From Azorinus chamasolen (lineage: Eukaryota > Mollusca > Bivalvia > Cardiida > Solecurtidae): a stretch of DNA of 64,000 bases. Made by a program: the position numbers and the translations under genes. The stretch is from the NCBI GenBank assembly GCA_963576725.1, contig OY755237.1, positions 63,155,423 through 63,219,422 of the forward strand. The letters run 5' to 3'. Positions within the stretch are counted from its first letter, which is position 1. Every line of letters starts with the position of its first letter. A model generated the notes under the pieces. That model ran no database searches. It saw only the letters and a program-made list of their open reading frames with translations, and was not told the origin of the DNA. This document shows positions 20,612 through 31,130 of the stretch, piece after piece.

Positions 20612-20867
20612 CCCTTTCACCGCCAATGTCGTATTTATAAATGCACCACGACAAATAGTGCAGTCCCGGATCAGTGACTTTACTTTTTGTCTCAATCTCT
20701 ATTTCTATATAGTGAAACCATTGTGATAAATAGAGCATTGGTTTCAAAACAACACAATGCTTACAAAACAGCACAATTCTAAAATTTTCCTTTTTCTCTA
20801 GTAAATACTCATTTTCGGTATATTTATTCAAAACTCTTGGGTCTAACATAGTCTAGGAGGGAATGAG
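20612..20867. mobile_element. Chimeric MITE: T4 left half, T7 right half
   Basis: Flanked by TTAA (20608-20611 and 20868-20871). The left 100 bp is T4 (CCCTTTCACCGCCAATGTCG, CAGTCCCGGATCAG, CTCTATTTCTATAT). From GTGAAACCATTGTGATAAAT onward it is T7. It behaves as one mobile unit despite mixed origin. Confidence 0.85.
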
Positions 20868-20961
20868 TTAAACATTCGAAATTTCAAATGCATACCAGTA
20901 ATGATAGTTGTGCATATTTATTGACGATGCAATAGAAGATGCTTTTGTTTGTCTGTGTTAA

Positions 20962-21181
20962 CTCATTCTCTCCTACTGACGCCTTATTGCGCCTATGAAA
21001 ACTTTATTTTGTGAAACCATTGTGATAAATAGAGCATTTGCTCCTATAGGAGCAAATGCTCTATTTATCACAATGGTTTCAAACTACAAAATTCTAAAGT
21101 TTCCCTTTTCTTTAATTAATGCTCCTTTTCGGTAGATTTATTCAAAGAGACTGGGTCTAAAATAGTCATGGGGAGAATGAG
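20962..21181 (-). mobile_element. T7 TTAA-class MITE
   Basis: TTAA at 20958-20961 and 21182-21185. Best reverse T7 copy: GACGCCTTATTGCGCC, a 67 bp near-perfect palindrome with tip TTGCTCCTATAGGAGCAA, then TAATTAATGCTCC and TCTAAAATAGTCATGGG. Confidence 0.92.
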
Positions 21182-21210
21182 TTAACGTCCGTTTCTGCTC
21201 ATTATGGTAA

Positions 21211-21451
21211 CCCTTTCCCTTTTCTATGTTTATTCCAAATTTCAATACTATTGAATATTAATGGACAACATAGTTATAATGAAATATGGAAAGTGAAACA
21301 TTGCAGTCATTTCAGAATGTAAAGAAACATATCTATCGAATTCCATTAGCAAACAGAGAAGACCCTGGTCAGACGGCTCATATAGGGGCCCTCTGAGCTA
21401 AGTCTACTCTGTTTGCAAATGCGTGAATACGTGTTTATATTAGGGAAATGG
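21211..21451 (-). mobile_element. T5 MITE
   Basis: Left flank GTAA, right flank TTGA, both one base off TTAA. Stem AGCAAACAGAGAAGACCC; tip GGCTCATATAGGGGCCC. Confidence 0.82.
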
Positions 21452-21617
21452 TTGAGATGAGTCTCTATGAAGTAAAGGGTTGAGACTTGTACATGACATA
21501 TCGTCTTTAACACAAGATAACTCAATTACAATATCATGTGTTACATGTATGTGTTCTACCAGACATGTAGATAAGCAGCGTATTTAGAAAATCTGATTAA
21601 ATATTTTAATAGTTCCC

Positions 21618-21690
21618 CACCAACCCTATCTTGCTACAATTCATTAAGATCGCCTCTCCCGAGCGATTCTAATGAGTTTGAGCAACATTG
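21618..21690. mobile_element. Relic of the P5-type stem
   Basis: CCCCACCAACCCTATCTTGC, CATTAAGATCGCCTC and CGAGCGATTCTAATGAG form a worn hairpin related to the one at 31036. Confidence 0.5.
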
Positions 21691-22021
21691 AGATGTTTAT
21701 AGATCAGTACTCATCTTATTTACAGCTCTGAAGAATTACAGCAAACCAGATATAAAACACAACGATAAACTACATAATGGCAACCTTCAAAGGATGGTGC
21801 ACTTTTAAGAAACATATTTAAATGCTTATAGTTGCCTTCGTTTAGTATCAATCCCCAAACTGCGTGTATAAGAACCACAATAACTTTGTATATATAACCA
21901 AAGCATATTGACTATTCGTATATTTCAAATAGTTTATATACTGAAATAAGTATAGAAGTATGTGAAAATCATTACCAGGTATGCATTATACATGTACACT
22001 CGTATATTGACTGGTGTATAT

Positions 22022-22234
22022 CCCCTTTTCTCTTAATGACGCCTGTTGACGCCTCTGTAAAAATTGCCTTTTGAAACCATTGTGATAAATTTGCTCCTAT
22101 GGAGCAGATGTTCTATTTATCACAATGGTTCCAAAACTACACCATTCTAAACGTTCCCTTGCTGCTAGTAAATGCTCGTTTTTGTAGATTAATTCAAAGA
22201 CGTTGGGTCTAAAAATAGCCTATGAGGTAATGGG
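22022..22234 (-). mobile_element. T7 MITE
   Basis: CCCTTTTCTCTTAATGACGC at the left without a clean target copy; TTAA at 22235-22238. The stem has lost ATAGAGCA on the left arm (GATAAATTTGCTCC). Confidence 0.8.
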
Positions 22235-22317
22235 TTAAGCCGGGTATTGATGTACACTCAATGGTGTGTAAAACATAATTAAAACATACAACTTTATACT
22301 TATTTAACCCTTTACTC

Positions 22318-22543
22318 CATGAACGTCCATGTAAGAAAAAATGGCGTCATGAATATTTCATTATTTTTTATAAGAGCACATGGACACATGGATTTTAGAT
22401 CATGGCAGAAACTGTAGAATCATATCTATGTTATGTCATAAGCAAACAGAGCAGTCCCTGATCAAACGGCTCCTACAGGAACCGTCTGACCAGGGTCTAC
22501 CCTGTTTGCAACGTGTAGACACGCGTATTTATGGAGAAAAAGG
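22318..22543 (-). mobile_element. T6 TTAA-class MITE
   Basis: TTAA at 22314-22317, right flank TTGA. CCTTTACTCCATGAACGTCC, then ACTGTAGAATCATATC, stem GACGGCTCC or CAAACGGCTCC with tip CTACAGGA, end GGAGAAAAAGG. Left start and tail show mixing of the two T6 ends. Confidence 0.82.
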
Positions 22544-22564
22544 TTGAATGAAATCCAACATTAA

Positions 22565-22735
22565 CACTTTGGGCGCCAAATAATTATCGTCTTCACTCAT
22601 TTGTCCCTGTTGGGGGACGTGCTTTTAATTATTCATAAAACAAATTTTGAAAATCAATAGTTTGGATCCTATTGAGACGCCCAGTCGCATCTGGGTTCAA
22701 ACTGTTTATAAATGTAAGCACAGATTCGCCAAATG
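22565..22735 (-). mobile_element. T3 copy, right end lost
   Basis: TTAA at 22561-22564, CACTTTGGGCGCC start. Short stem AATAGTTTGGATCCTATTG to GCATCTGGGTTCAAACTG. It ends at CAGATTCGCC. Confidence 0.6.
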
Positions 22736-22887
22736 AAGGAAGCCCTATCACCCACTTTCTGGCGACATTTAATTTGCCATTTTCTGTAACAATTTCTACA
22801 TACAAATGTTACTCGTATTTGCTCCATATTTTTTATCTCTATTGCTCTCAGACTTTAGTACACTAACCTTAATATAATTGTGCAATA

Positions 22888-23073
22888 CAACTCTTTGAAC
22901 CGGACCTATCAAATTGGCACCAATGTCGGTCAAAGACAGGTGATAGCTTACTGACAAGTACTGACAAGTGAAAACCATGCAGAAAGCCCTCTTTCACCCC
23001 GCAACAAGCAGTCATCCACCTTAAAAGATCTAGATATAGAGGGATAAAAGTCCGATTTAGACGGCTTGTACTG
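22888..23073 (+). mobile_element. P2 relic with damaged stem
   Basis: TIRs CAACTCTTTGAACCGGAC and GACGGCTTGTACTG. The interior GACAGGTGATAGCTTAC is interrupted by a small duplication (TACTGACAAG twice). Confidence 0.65.
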
Positions 23074-23348
23074 TATTTACAACACATCGTATGATATAAC
23101 CATTATTGCATTGAAAAGGTGTTGCTTTTTATTTTGCCATTATATTATATTCCATACACACAATTTATGTTTTAATATTTAATGCAGAGCTCAGTATTAT
23201 TGAATTATTTCTCTTCCCAAATGTAACATAAACAGATAGTATCTCAATTTAAAGCTATTGCTCTTTTGACTAATACATATTTTATGCGGTTCTGTTCAAC
23301 AAATAAAGGTTAGGTCCCTTACCCTGCTGAAAAAATATGTTTGCTTAA

Positions 23349-23590
23349 CTCTTTCCCTCATATAAATGTGTTTTCACGCATTTGCAAAACAGAGTAGACC
23401 CAGATCAGATGGTCCCTATAGGAACAATCTGATCAGGGTCTGCTCTGTTTGCTAATGGAATTTGATAGATCTGTTTCTTTACTTACTTAAATGGCCACAC
23501 TGTTCCACCTTCCATATTTCGTTATAACTGTTTTGCCTATGAATAATCAGTAGGTATTGTATTTGGAATGAATACAGAACATGGAAAGGG
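23349..23590 (+). mobile_element. T5 TTAA-class MITE
   Basis: TTAA at 23345-23348, right flank TCAA. Stem GAGTAGACCCAGATCAGATG to ATCAGGGTCTGCTCTG; tip GTCCCTATAGGAAC. Tail CACCTTCCATATTTCG and GAACATGGAAAGGG. Confidence 0.88.
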
Positions 23591-23740
23591 TCAAACATCG
23601 ATGTATGCAATTTCTATTCACTTTCGATTCGGTGAGTTACTCATGGTCCCTTCTGAAACGAAACAGATCACGATCTACAAGGTAAGGGTAACACAGGGTT
23701 TTTAATGGACTGTTGTGTCGATCAATGTTATTGGAACCAT

Positions 23741-24175
23741 GAAAAGTAGTAGTAGTTGTAGTCTATTTTAAGAAATAATATATAACGTTTAAAATAAGTA
23801 GTAGTTATAGTCTATTTTCAGAAACAATATATAATGTTTAAAAGTAGAAGTAGTTATAGTCTATTCTAAGAAATAATATATAATGTTTAAACGTAGTAAT
23901 AGTTGTAGTCTATTTGAAGAAAGGAAATAAAATGTTTAAAAGTAGAAGAAGTTGTAGCCTATTTTAATAAAGGAAATATTATATTTAAAAGTAGTAGTAG
24001 TTGTAGCCTATATTTAGGAAGAATATATAATGCAGTAGTAGTTGTAGTTTATTTCAAGAAAAAATAAATAATGCTTAAAAGTAGCAGTAGTTTTACTATA
24101 TCTTAAGAAATATAATATAATTTTTAAATGTAGTAGTAGCTGTAATTTATTTCAAGATAGAAAATATACTATTTA
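23741..24175. repeat. Minisatellite, about 50 bp unit
   Basis: About eight diverged units of AGTAGTAGTAGTTGTAGTC, TATTTTAAGAAATAATAT, ATAATGTTTAAA. Units vary in length by a few bases. Confidence 0.88.
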
Positions 24176-24355
24176 AAAATGTTGATTTACTCATGTGAAC
24201 ATTTTGCCTTGTTTAAAAAGTGTATCGATGCACTACATTTTTCACATAATTATATATACAGTCTTGGCGAATTATTAGTTATTATTCATGCAGATATATG
24301 CCAAACTATGTAGATCTTGATCAGAGCCCAAGGTAAGACCTCGGGGGCTGGTTAA

Positions 24356-24598
24356 CCCCTTCTTTCATAAAAACACGTTTTGGCGCATTTACAAACAGAG
24401 TAGACCCAGATCAGACGGCTTTTATAGGAGCCGCCTGATCAGGGTCTGCTCTGTTTGATGATGGAATTTGAAAGATGTGTTTTTACTTTCTAAAATGACT
24501 TCAACATTATATCTTTCATATTTAGTTCTAACTATTTTTTCTAGGAATATTGATAAGTAGGTTTTTAAAATTGGACTAAATATAGAACAGGGAAAGGG
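24356..24598 (+). mobile_element. T5 TTAA-class MITE
   Basis: TTAA at 24352-24355 and 24599-24602. Stem arms pair from ACAAACAGAGTAGACCC; tip GGCTTTTATAGGAGCC. End GAACAGGGAAAGGG. Confidence 0.88.
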
Positions 24599-24654
24599 TT
24601 AATTAATGAGAGCATTACAACAGACGCTAGTCCGATACAATACTTTGTACATAC

Positions 24655-24985
24655 ATGTAGAACCGTTCTAAAGCCACCATCAAAACGTTTGTCTTATTGC
24701 CTGGTTCGCTTGCTATTCACGTCAATATACCTACCTGTAAATAGTGAAGACCCAGATGGAGCTCATCAAGGTCTGCACTATTTACACGTTGATTGTGCAA
24801 CCAGTGCACTCCACAGCAGTGATTGCACAGCGAAATACTTGCACACAGTGAAGATATATGTAAATATACGACAGGGTATGGATAAAGAAGGAGAAATGTA
24901 TTTTATAATTCAGCAAGAGAAGGGTTAAGGCAGGTTTCAGCTTAACGCAGGATGAAAGGTGTGCAGAATGCTCCAATAGGAGGTG
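24655..24985 (+). mobile_element. P2-like relic interrupted by T1
   Basis: GTAGAACCGTTCTAAAGCC on the left; after the T1 copy, GGCAGGTTTCAGCTTAACGC, AGGATGAAAGG and TGCTCCAATAGGAGG. Right end lost. Confidence 0.5.
24700..24924 (+). mobile_element. T1 MITE, left end and one tip half lost
   Basis: The left terminus reads GGTTCGCTTGC without CCC. The stem jumps from GACCCAGAT to GGAGCTCATCAAGGTC. Right end GAGAAGGG precedes TTAA (24925-24928). Confidence 0.8.
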
Positions 24986-24989
24986 TGAA

Positions 24990-25690
24990 ATTGTCTCTAA
25001 AGGATTAATGTTCCACTGCTTACAATAGTTTAACTGAATATCAAACGCTACATGTAAGTGCTTCTTTATGATTTATCTGTATATTTCCTGGAAATTTTAC
25101 TGATAAAATAACAGCTTACAGCTATTTGTGCAACGCTGAAGAAGTAGAACATTAATATCATATGTGTTACAAATCTTGTAAAGTTACATTATTAATTAGT
25201 AATTAAATAAGTGTGTAATAAATCCTGTAAAATTGTATTGTGCGAAGCTTCAGAATCTTCATTTCAAGTTCACCACAAAATACTATAATCAAAAGTACAT
25301 GTAATATAGAAACGGAACTTAAATGGAGAATTGACACTAAACCTAGTTTGAAAGCTTATATTAACTCTTTATCTGATGAATATTCACGGATGATCATAGC
25401 CAGGATGAACATAAATGTGTATTTTATTTTAATTATTGTATTAAATGTATAAAAGGACATTTATTGGCATATACCATATAACACAAGGAACTGTCTGAAT
25501 CGAATGTGATACATGTATGACTACGAAATCATCAAAAGGCATCATTATCAATTTAAGGTGTATAATTATACATTGTATTTTCTTTTTCAGTATTGTTTCA
25601 ACTGGAACTTGTTTAACATTCTGATACTGAAACTTAAATTTTGTTAATGTTTTACAATATAAAATAACTGAAAACTTACATTTGAATCAC
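24990..25690. other. No feature found
   Basis: AT-rich, apparently unique. A 70-codon open frame on the plus strand (25240-25452) has no motif or splice context that supports coding. Confidence 0.45.
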
Positions 25691-25694
25691 TTAA

Positions 25695-25815
25695 CTCTTA
25701 ACTACATGAATACGTCTTTCTATGCCTTTGCAAACAGGGTAGACTCAGATCAGACGGTTAAGAGTCCTTTTAGGGCCGTCTAATCAGGTTCTGTTCTTTT
25801 TTGCGAATAGAATAT
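25695..25815 (+). mobile_element. T6 left half
   Basis: TTAA at 25691-25694, CTCTTAACTACATGAATACG, stem AACAGGGTAGACTCAGATC to GCCGTCTAATCAGG with tip AAGAGTCCTTTTAGGG. The tail is missing. Confidence 0.65.
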
Positions 25816-26008
25816 CTTAAAGCTGGCTCCATCTTATTTGGCATAGCTGTGCATTTAATTAGTTTTGTATAACAGTATGAAAAACGTCCACTGAAACTTA
25901 ATGGCGTGCACACTTTCAGTATTACTTGAAACAAACGGAAGGTGGCGGTGCCATTGGCGTTAGACACTCAATTACAAATACGAACTAACACTGACTTTCC
26001 TTATCGAT

Positions 26009-26170
26009 CTAGGCATGACATTTACTCAGCACTGAGTGTGAAATACGGTCTAATAAAATCAGGACATGTTTATGTTCCGTCATCAGGTTGTATCGTCGAG
26101 CTTGTAACGGCTCATCAGTTCCTCTTGATGTGTCTGGGTTTCTCGTAGTGATGGGTATACATGAATACAT
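26009..26170 (-). other. Short open frame, unassigned
   Basis: ATG to TAG, 53 codons, in a stretch outside the repeat families. The peptide includes TTRNPDTSRGTDEPLQAR and LMTEHKHVLILLDRIS. Its composition looks more protein-like than most frames here, but I see no domain, splice site or upstream signal. It could be a worn retroelement or an exon fragment. Confidence 0.25.
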
Positions 26171-26237
26171 GGGTGCTTACATTCTACAAATAAGCGCATG
26201 GCCGGAGAAATGATATCTGCAGTGATTATAGAAATCC

Positions 26238-26475
26238 TTACCTCCATGAATATGTATACAATAATTACGTTATGAATATTAATTAGATTAATTTGTTATA
26301 CAATGTAATAGCACATGGACACTAGATTTTTTTGCCATGGGAGAAGCTGTAGAATCATATCTATAGTACATGTATAACATAAGCAAACAGAGCAGATCCT
26401 GATCAGGATCAGACGACTCTTATAGGATCTACGTTGTTTGCAAAGGCATAGAAAAGCGTATTTATGGAGTAAAAG
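26238..26475 (-). mobile_element. T6 MITE, worn ends
   Basis: CCTCCATGAATATGTATAC, GTAGAATCATATCTATAG, stem with GATCCTGATCAG duplicated (two ATCAGGATC-type blocks), GGCATAGAAAAGCGTATTT and GGAGTAAAAG. No clean TTAA. Confidence 0.7.
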
Positions 26476-26763
26476 TTTGCTCTGTAGGAGCCGTCTGATC
26501 AAGGTCTGTTCTGTTTATTTAGGGAATAGTTTTTACTCGGCACGAACTATTCATCATGTAAGGGTTTAAAAAACTTAATGACAAGAATCTCAATGGAGTA
26601 TGTTCGTGTAATCCGTGTATTGTCGGGACATATTGTGCTGTTTCATGCACGCATTTGTTTGTTATGCATATTTAGCATTAGCTTAGAGGAGATGTTCAAT
26701 ATAACAACACCTTTCTTTATCCTGCATGCCCCATGCCAATCGCATTTGCCTGGTCTATGTTAA

Positions 26764-26978
26764 TCCTTTCCCTGTTCAGTATTCATGTAATAAATAATGA
26801 CATCATGAATATATTTTAGCTGACTTTTTATAAGGTAAACTTTTAAAGGGACATTTCTACTTGTGACAAAAACTGTAGAATCAGATCTATGTCATGTCAT
26901 GAGCAAACAGAGCACGCCCTATATGAGCCGTCTGATCTGAGTCAGATGCGTGAAAAGGCGTTTATATGAGAGAAAAAG
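26764..26978 (-). mobile_element. T5/T6 recombinant MITE
   Basis: TTAA at 26760-26763. TCCTTTCCCTGTTCAGTATTC start, T6 interior, stem largely lost (AGAGCACGCCCTATATGAGCC). End GAGAGAAAAAG. Confidence 0.7.
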
Positions 26979-27164
26979 TTCATACAATACTCCGCCTGTT
27001 TTGAATATTATTCAATTTAAATATTGACATAAGGTGACATGGCAAATAGTAGAGAATCAGTTTTATTATGATCATACAGTTCCTCCCGGAGCTATCTAAT
27101 ATTGGCCTAATCTGTGTGCAGATGCGAAAAGGCGGAATTATAAGTAATTTTTTATCGTTCATGT

Positions 27165-27260
27165 CTCGTACAAGCTTGGAGCATGGTAAGACGTCGAGTA
27201 ACTATACGTTTCATCAGGATCTAAGTTATTTGACACTCGGTCAATAGTTTCTAAAACTTT
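27165..27260. mobile_element. T2 relic
   Basis: AAGCTTGGAGCATGGTAAG, GACGTCGAGTAACTATACG and TCATCAGGATCTAAG with the T2 flank TTTGACACTCGGTCAATAG. Confidence 0.5.
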
Positions 27261-27377
27261 TCATCGATTTGGAAGTAGTCATAATGGCACCACAACAGGT
27301 TAAGACATGCCTTTACCTGGTCGTTCTGTGAATCAGTAATTCTAGGCACAGATACAACACTTATTTATTTATGTATA

Positions 27378-27580
27378 CAGTAAAACCTCTCTATAACGAC
27401 CCCTAATTTGTGTTAATTAGTTGGTATTTAGGGCAGTCGGTTGCTTAAAGCAAGGTGAAAGTAAAACAGAACGCTCCTATGGAGCGTTCTGTTTTACTTT
27501 CATCTTGCTTTAAGCAGCCACCTGCCTTTAACACAAAATATTTGATGTAATTTAGTGGCCGTTATAGAGAGGTTTTACTG
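27378..27580 (-). mobile_element. P1 TA-class MITE
   Basis: Both 14 bp TIRs intact and TA on both sides. Tip CGCTCCTATGGAGCG (one pair short). Confidence 0.92.
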
Positions 27581-27601
27581 TAATGTAAACAATGTTAGAA
27601 T

Positions 27602-27790
27602 GACAATAAAGTCTCTCTAATATAACCATTCAAAAGGAGCCTACTACTGATGTTTTTAAACATGTGGTATCTTAATGTAGGACAAAAGTTATGCTTTTTG
27701 TATTACATTTGCCATGCATTAGGCAACCAGCTGTTTTACAGATCCTATATTAAAATAAGTATTTTGTCACACTAGTGAGATTCTTCTGTA
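27602..27790 (+). mobile_element. P3 relic
   Basis: AAGTCTCTCTAATATAACC, CATGTGGTATCTTAATGTAG, GGACAAAAGTTATGC and GCATTAGGCAACCAGCTG. The tip is deleted. Confidence 0.55.
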
Positions 27791-27835
27791 ATTAGATTTC
27801 ACCACAGTTGTATGTACAAGCTGCATAGCATTGAC

Positions 27836-28061
27836 AGTTTTGATGAAATTTCAATACCTACTGAATATTCATGGACAAAATAGATATAATGAAATATGGA
27901 AGATGGAACATTGTAGCCATTTTAGAAAGTGATGAGACAGATATTTCAAATTCAATTAGCAAAAGGAGCAGACCCTGATCAGACGGCTCCTCTAGGAGCC
28001 GTCTGGGCTGGGACTACTCTGTTTGTAAATGCGTGAAAACCCGTTTACATGAACGAAAGGG
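27836..28061 (-). mobile_element. T5 MITE, left terminus lost
   Basis: Reverse T5 interior (TACTGAATATTCATGGAC, AACATTGTAGCCATTTTAG), stem with tip GCTCCTCTAGGAGC, end GAACGAAAGGG before TTAG. Confidence 0.78.
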
Positions 28062-28167
28062 TTAGGTAATGTTGTAAGATTATTGCATTGCTGTCTTTCT
28101 GTTCAGATATGATACACTATAATATAGTAATATATAATATAGTAATGTGAATTTACGTTGTACCAGA

Positions 28168-28362
28168 TAATGTTAAAATATACTCCCTCCTGGAGGGACC
28201 ATCTTATCCGTGTCTGTTCTATTTGCTGATGAAATAATAAAGGTCTGATTCTACAGATTCTGACATGGTAAAACTTTCCCTTGCTCATGAAGCCATATGA
28301 GCACGCAGCGGATTAATATTAATACACTCGTATTTTCCGATATGAATATTCATTAGGTAATA
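28168..28362 (+). mobile_element. T6 copy, left terminus lost
   Basis: Tip ACTCCCTCCTGGAGGG, then GTGTCTGTTCTATTTGC, TTCTACAGATTCTGACATGG and ATGAATATTCATTAGG. Confidence 0.6.
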
Positions 28363-28375
28363 ATACAGTAAAACA

Positions 28376-28666
28376 CTGAATTACTAAGTGAATTACTAGA
28401 GGAGCCGTCTGATCAGGGTCTACTCTGTTTGCTATTATGATTTGATAGATCTGTTTCTTTACTTTCTAAAATGGCAATAATATTCCACTAAATTACATCA
28501 AGTATTTTGTGTTGAAGGCATGTGGCTGCTTAAAGCATGATGAAAGTAAAACAGAACGCTCCTATAGGAGCGTTCTGTTTTACTTTCACCTTGCTTTAGG
28601 CAGCCACCTGTCCTAAATACCAACTAATTAACATAATTGAGTGGCCGTTATAGAGAGGTTTTACTG
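28376..28666 (+). mobile_element. Chimeric unit: P ends around half a T5
   Basis: It starts TA-CAGTAAAACACTG and ends GAGAGGTTTTACTG-TA, as a P element should. Between them, from GAGGAGCCGTCTGATCAGGG to CTAAAATGGCAATAATATTC (28397-28484), is the second half of a T5 element. Normal P1 starts at CCACTAAATTACATC. The T5/P1 join lies in a shared CCAC. Confidence 0.75.
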
Positions 28667-28791
28667 TAAATCACGTCGGAAAAAGACTTCTTGCAGAGGC
28701 ACCCCGTGAAACGAAAAGTATGTAGTTTATAATACATATATATGTATGTACAAATGCACTTAGAAAATGAGGCCACAATTAATTGTATGCA

Positions 28792-28978
28792 CAGTAAAAA
28801 CCTGTCTTAAGCGTCCATCAAAAAGTGGTCTAATTATGTGTCTGTAAGGCAGGTGGTAGCAATGCAGAAAGTTCCTATAGGAGCTGTATGCATTACTTTG
28901 GTTCTGCATTAAGCAACCACCTGTATTTAAGACTCCTGTGTTCAATAGATAAATGGCCGCTTAGGAAAGGTTCTACTG
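28792..28978 (+). mobile_element. P4 TA-class MITE
   Basis: CAGTAAAAACCTGTCTTAAG to GGAAAGGTTCTACTG; right TA present. Stem tip GTTCCTATAGGAGC; the left arm has lost TTAATGCAGGGCAAAAG between GGTAG and AATGCAG. Confidence 0.85.
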
Positions 28979-29346
28979 TATACAACAACATGTTTGGTAA
29001 AATAGAACACAATAATACACTTTACACGTACAGCTTTGCACCAATGTACCTTGTTGTATAGCAGCAGCAAAAGCATGTAGCTTCTGCGCATGTTGATGTT
29101 ACATTACCCAAGTGCATTAGAACTCTCAACCTGTCCTCTCCTTGAGTTTGTAAAGATGAATAATTCAATTTCGATTACTATAAATTAGACTGTCATAGTA
29201 ACACATAGTGAATACCCTGACCAACTTTTCCCTCTTGGGCTGTTTGACCTGGGTCTGCACTATTTGTAATCGTTCTTAGTATACTAAAGATAAGAAAAAC
29301 ATTACTTCAATTTGCTTTTAAAATAGTTGATGTTACTGAAAATTAA

Positions 29347-29524
29347 CCCTTTGACTGTCGAACATGTATGCACTGCAATGTAGACCCCGATCACTGCGCT
29401 TCTACAGGATGCCCCTGTCCATGCAGGGTGTTACAATCAGCTTGCAAGTTTAATCCTTGATATTAGGGGGACTATTTAGTTAAATATTGATGGGCTATTG
29501 CAGTCTGATACAGCATTGAAAGGG
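29347..29524. mobile_element. Unclassified TTAA-class element
   Basis: TTAA at 29343-29346 and CTAA at 29525-29528. Ends CCCTTTGACTGTCGAAC and TTGAAAGGG. A short stem (GTAGACCCCGATCACTGCGC, CAGGATGCCCCTGTCC) is only partly paired. Confidence 0.6.
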
Positions 29525-29528
29525 CTAA

Positions 29529-29732
29529 TCGTTCATTCTTTCGCTGCCGAATTGTGTCGTCTGCAAACTTAACCGTCTGCTACAAGTTTAATAGTTTTAT
29601 TTTTCTTCATTTTTTATTTAAAAGACAATCACCGTAACAAACAGTTCGGATCCTGGTGAGACGCCGAGTTACTCAAAGGATCCAAACTGTTTTGCATAGG
29701 TAATCACAGATGTGACACTGGCAGCAAAAGAG
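29529..29732 (-). mobile_element. T3 MITE
   Basis: TCGTTCATTCTTTCGCTGCC start next to CTAA; end GGCAGCAAAAGAG before TTAA. The stem has lost GGCGTCTCATC on its right arm. Confidence 0.8.
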
Positions 29733-30175
29733 TTAATAGAAGGAGTGTTTCTGATCGAGCAAAGAATGAAGAACAAAGACGAATAAAGCATATTGATTCT
29801 TTGCGATGTCAAAACCAACGTTAAGATGGTGTGTTTTTTGTCTGCTCTCTCTTTTTTCATAAGATTTCATTTTGTTAAAACCATAAACAGATCGCTCTTA
29901 TCTCTTTTGAACAGAATTCTTTGTGATCAATAAAAAGCTATCTGATGTTCAAGTTAATTGAATTTCTGCGGAATACGTCGGGTTTAATTAATGAAGCTTT
30001 CCAAAGAAATGTTTAGGCATCTTTCTGAAGCATTAAATCATGATAAAATTTATTTTGGGGGTAAATAAATGCTTAACCTTTACAATCTAGGCAACTTATG
30101 TGTTCAACTGGTGCTTAATAGGAAACTATTCCCATTCTTAAAGTACATTTTACTAATAGAGATTTGAGTTTTACA
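29733..30175. other. No feature found
   Basis: AT-rich unique sequence with no gene or repeat signal identified. Confidence 0.5.
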
Positions 30176-30310
30176 CTTATCCCGCTATTCGCGACCTTCT
30201 GGCATTTAAACACAGCTTGGATACAGTTTCATTAGGTTCCCAGCTGTTTGACACTCGGTCACTAGTCTCAAAAGCTTAATTGAATCGGAAGATGTCAATG
30301 TTGCATTAGG
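30176..30310. mobile_element. T2 relic
   Basis: CTTATCCCGCTATTCGCG, AACACAGCTTGGATACAG, TTCCCAGCTGTTTGACACTC and TCAAAAGCTTAATTGAATC match T2. The tip is lost. Confidence 0.55.
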
Positions 30311-30497
30311 TCATAACATCAGGACACATTATATTATCAGCGGACAAAGCGATAATACATGTACAATCAAATTGTATGAAAGTCTGAATCCTAACGAAAA
30401 TGTAGCTTTTTTCAACTACATTTACATGTAATAGCGGTGTACAGGATTCGTAAAAAAGTAAGATGAATAGACCAATAGTTTGGATATGGCTACGTGT

Positions 30498-30690
30498 AGA
30501 GTAACGTTTCTCTAATACGACCACTCAAAAGAAGGATTTTTAAAAGTGGCGGTAGCTCAACGCAAGACAAATGTTATGCAGAAAGTTCGTGTAGGAGCTT
30601 TATTCTGCCCTGCGTTGAGCAGTCGCCTGTTCTTAAAGTTTCCTTTGTTAATGAATTATATTGATCGCTTTAGTGAGAGTCTACAAAACA
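30498..30690 (+). mobile_element. P3 relic
   Basis: GTTTCTCTAATACGACCACTC, AGTGGCGGTAGCTCAACGC and CCTGCGTTGAGCAGTCGCC. The paired arms carry matching changes (GCTCAACGCA and TGCGTTGAGC), so the arms have changed together. Confidence 0.6.
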
Positions 30691-30810
30691 ATGTATATGC
30701 ATACAGATGTAAGCCAGTTGATGAATATGGACTTGAGATTGTAAAGAAAAGCCCGTCAATTTGCAAACAGAGGTCTAGATAAAATGCGTCAATTCAAACC
30801 TTTTCAAGTA

Positions 30811-31026
30811 CAGTAAAACCTCTCTAAACCGGACATAAATATATATATATATATAAGTATAAATATAGGTCCTTGAGACAGGTGGCAGCTTAATGCAGGG
30901 TGAAAGTCATCCAGAAAGCTCCTCTAGGAGCTTTCTGAATGACTTTCACCCTGCATTAAGCAGCCACCTGCTTTAAAGTATCAAAATTCTTCTCTACTAG
31001 AATTCCGGTTTAGAGAGGTTTTACTG
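30811..31026 (+). mobile_element. P2 TA-class MITE
   Basis: Type P2 copy: CAGTAAAACCTCTCTAAACC to GGTTTAGAGAGGTTTTACTG, TA both sides. Stem starts GACAGGTGGCAGCTTAATGC; tip GCTCCTCTAGGAGC. A (AT)n run (about 30840-30857) expands the left interior. Confidence 0.93.
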
Positions 31027-31035
31027 TATACCTTC

Positions 31036-31130
31036 TTTATTTCTCCACCAAACCCTATGTTGTGACCACTCATTAGAATCGTCTCGATTCTAATGAGTGG
31101 TCACAACATAGGATTTGGTGGAGAAATGGC
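31036..31130. mobile_element. Solo P5-type hairpin
   Basis: TTTCTCCACCAAACCCTATG, GTTGTGACCACTCATTAG and AATCGTCTCGATT form a nearly perfect 90 bp palindrome ending GGATTTGGTGGAGAAA. This is the P5 stem without P5 flanks or TIRs. Confidence 0.8.

Noticed and set aside
30840..30857. TATA-box promoter
   Set aside because: It is an (AT)n run inside a P2 element, with no gene downstream.
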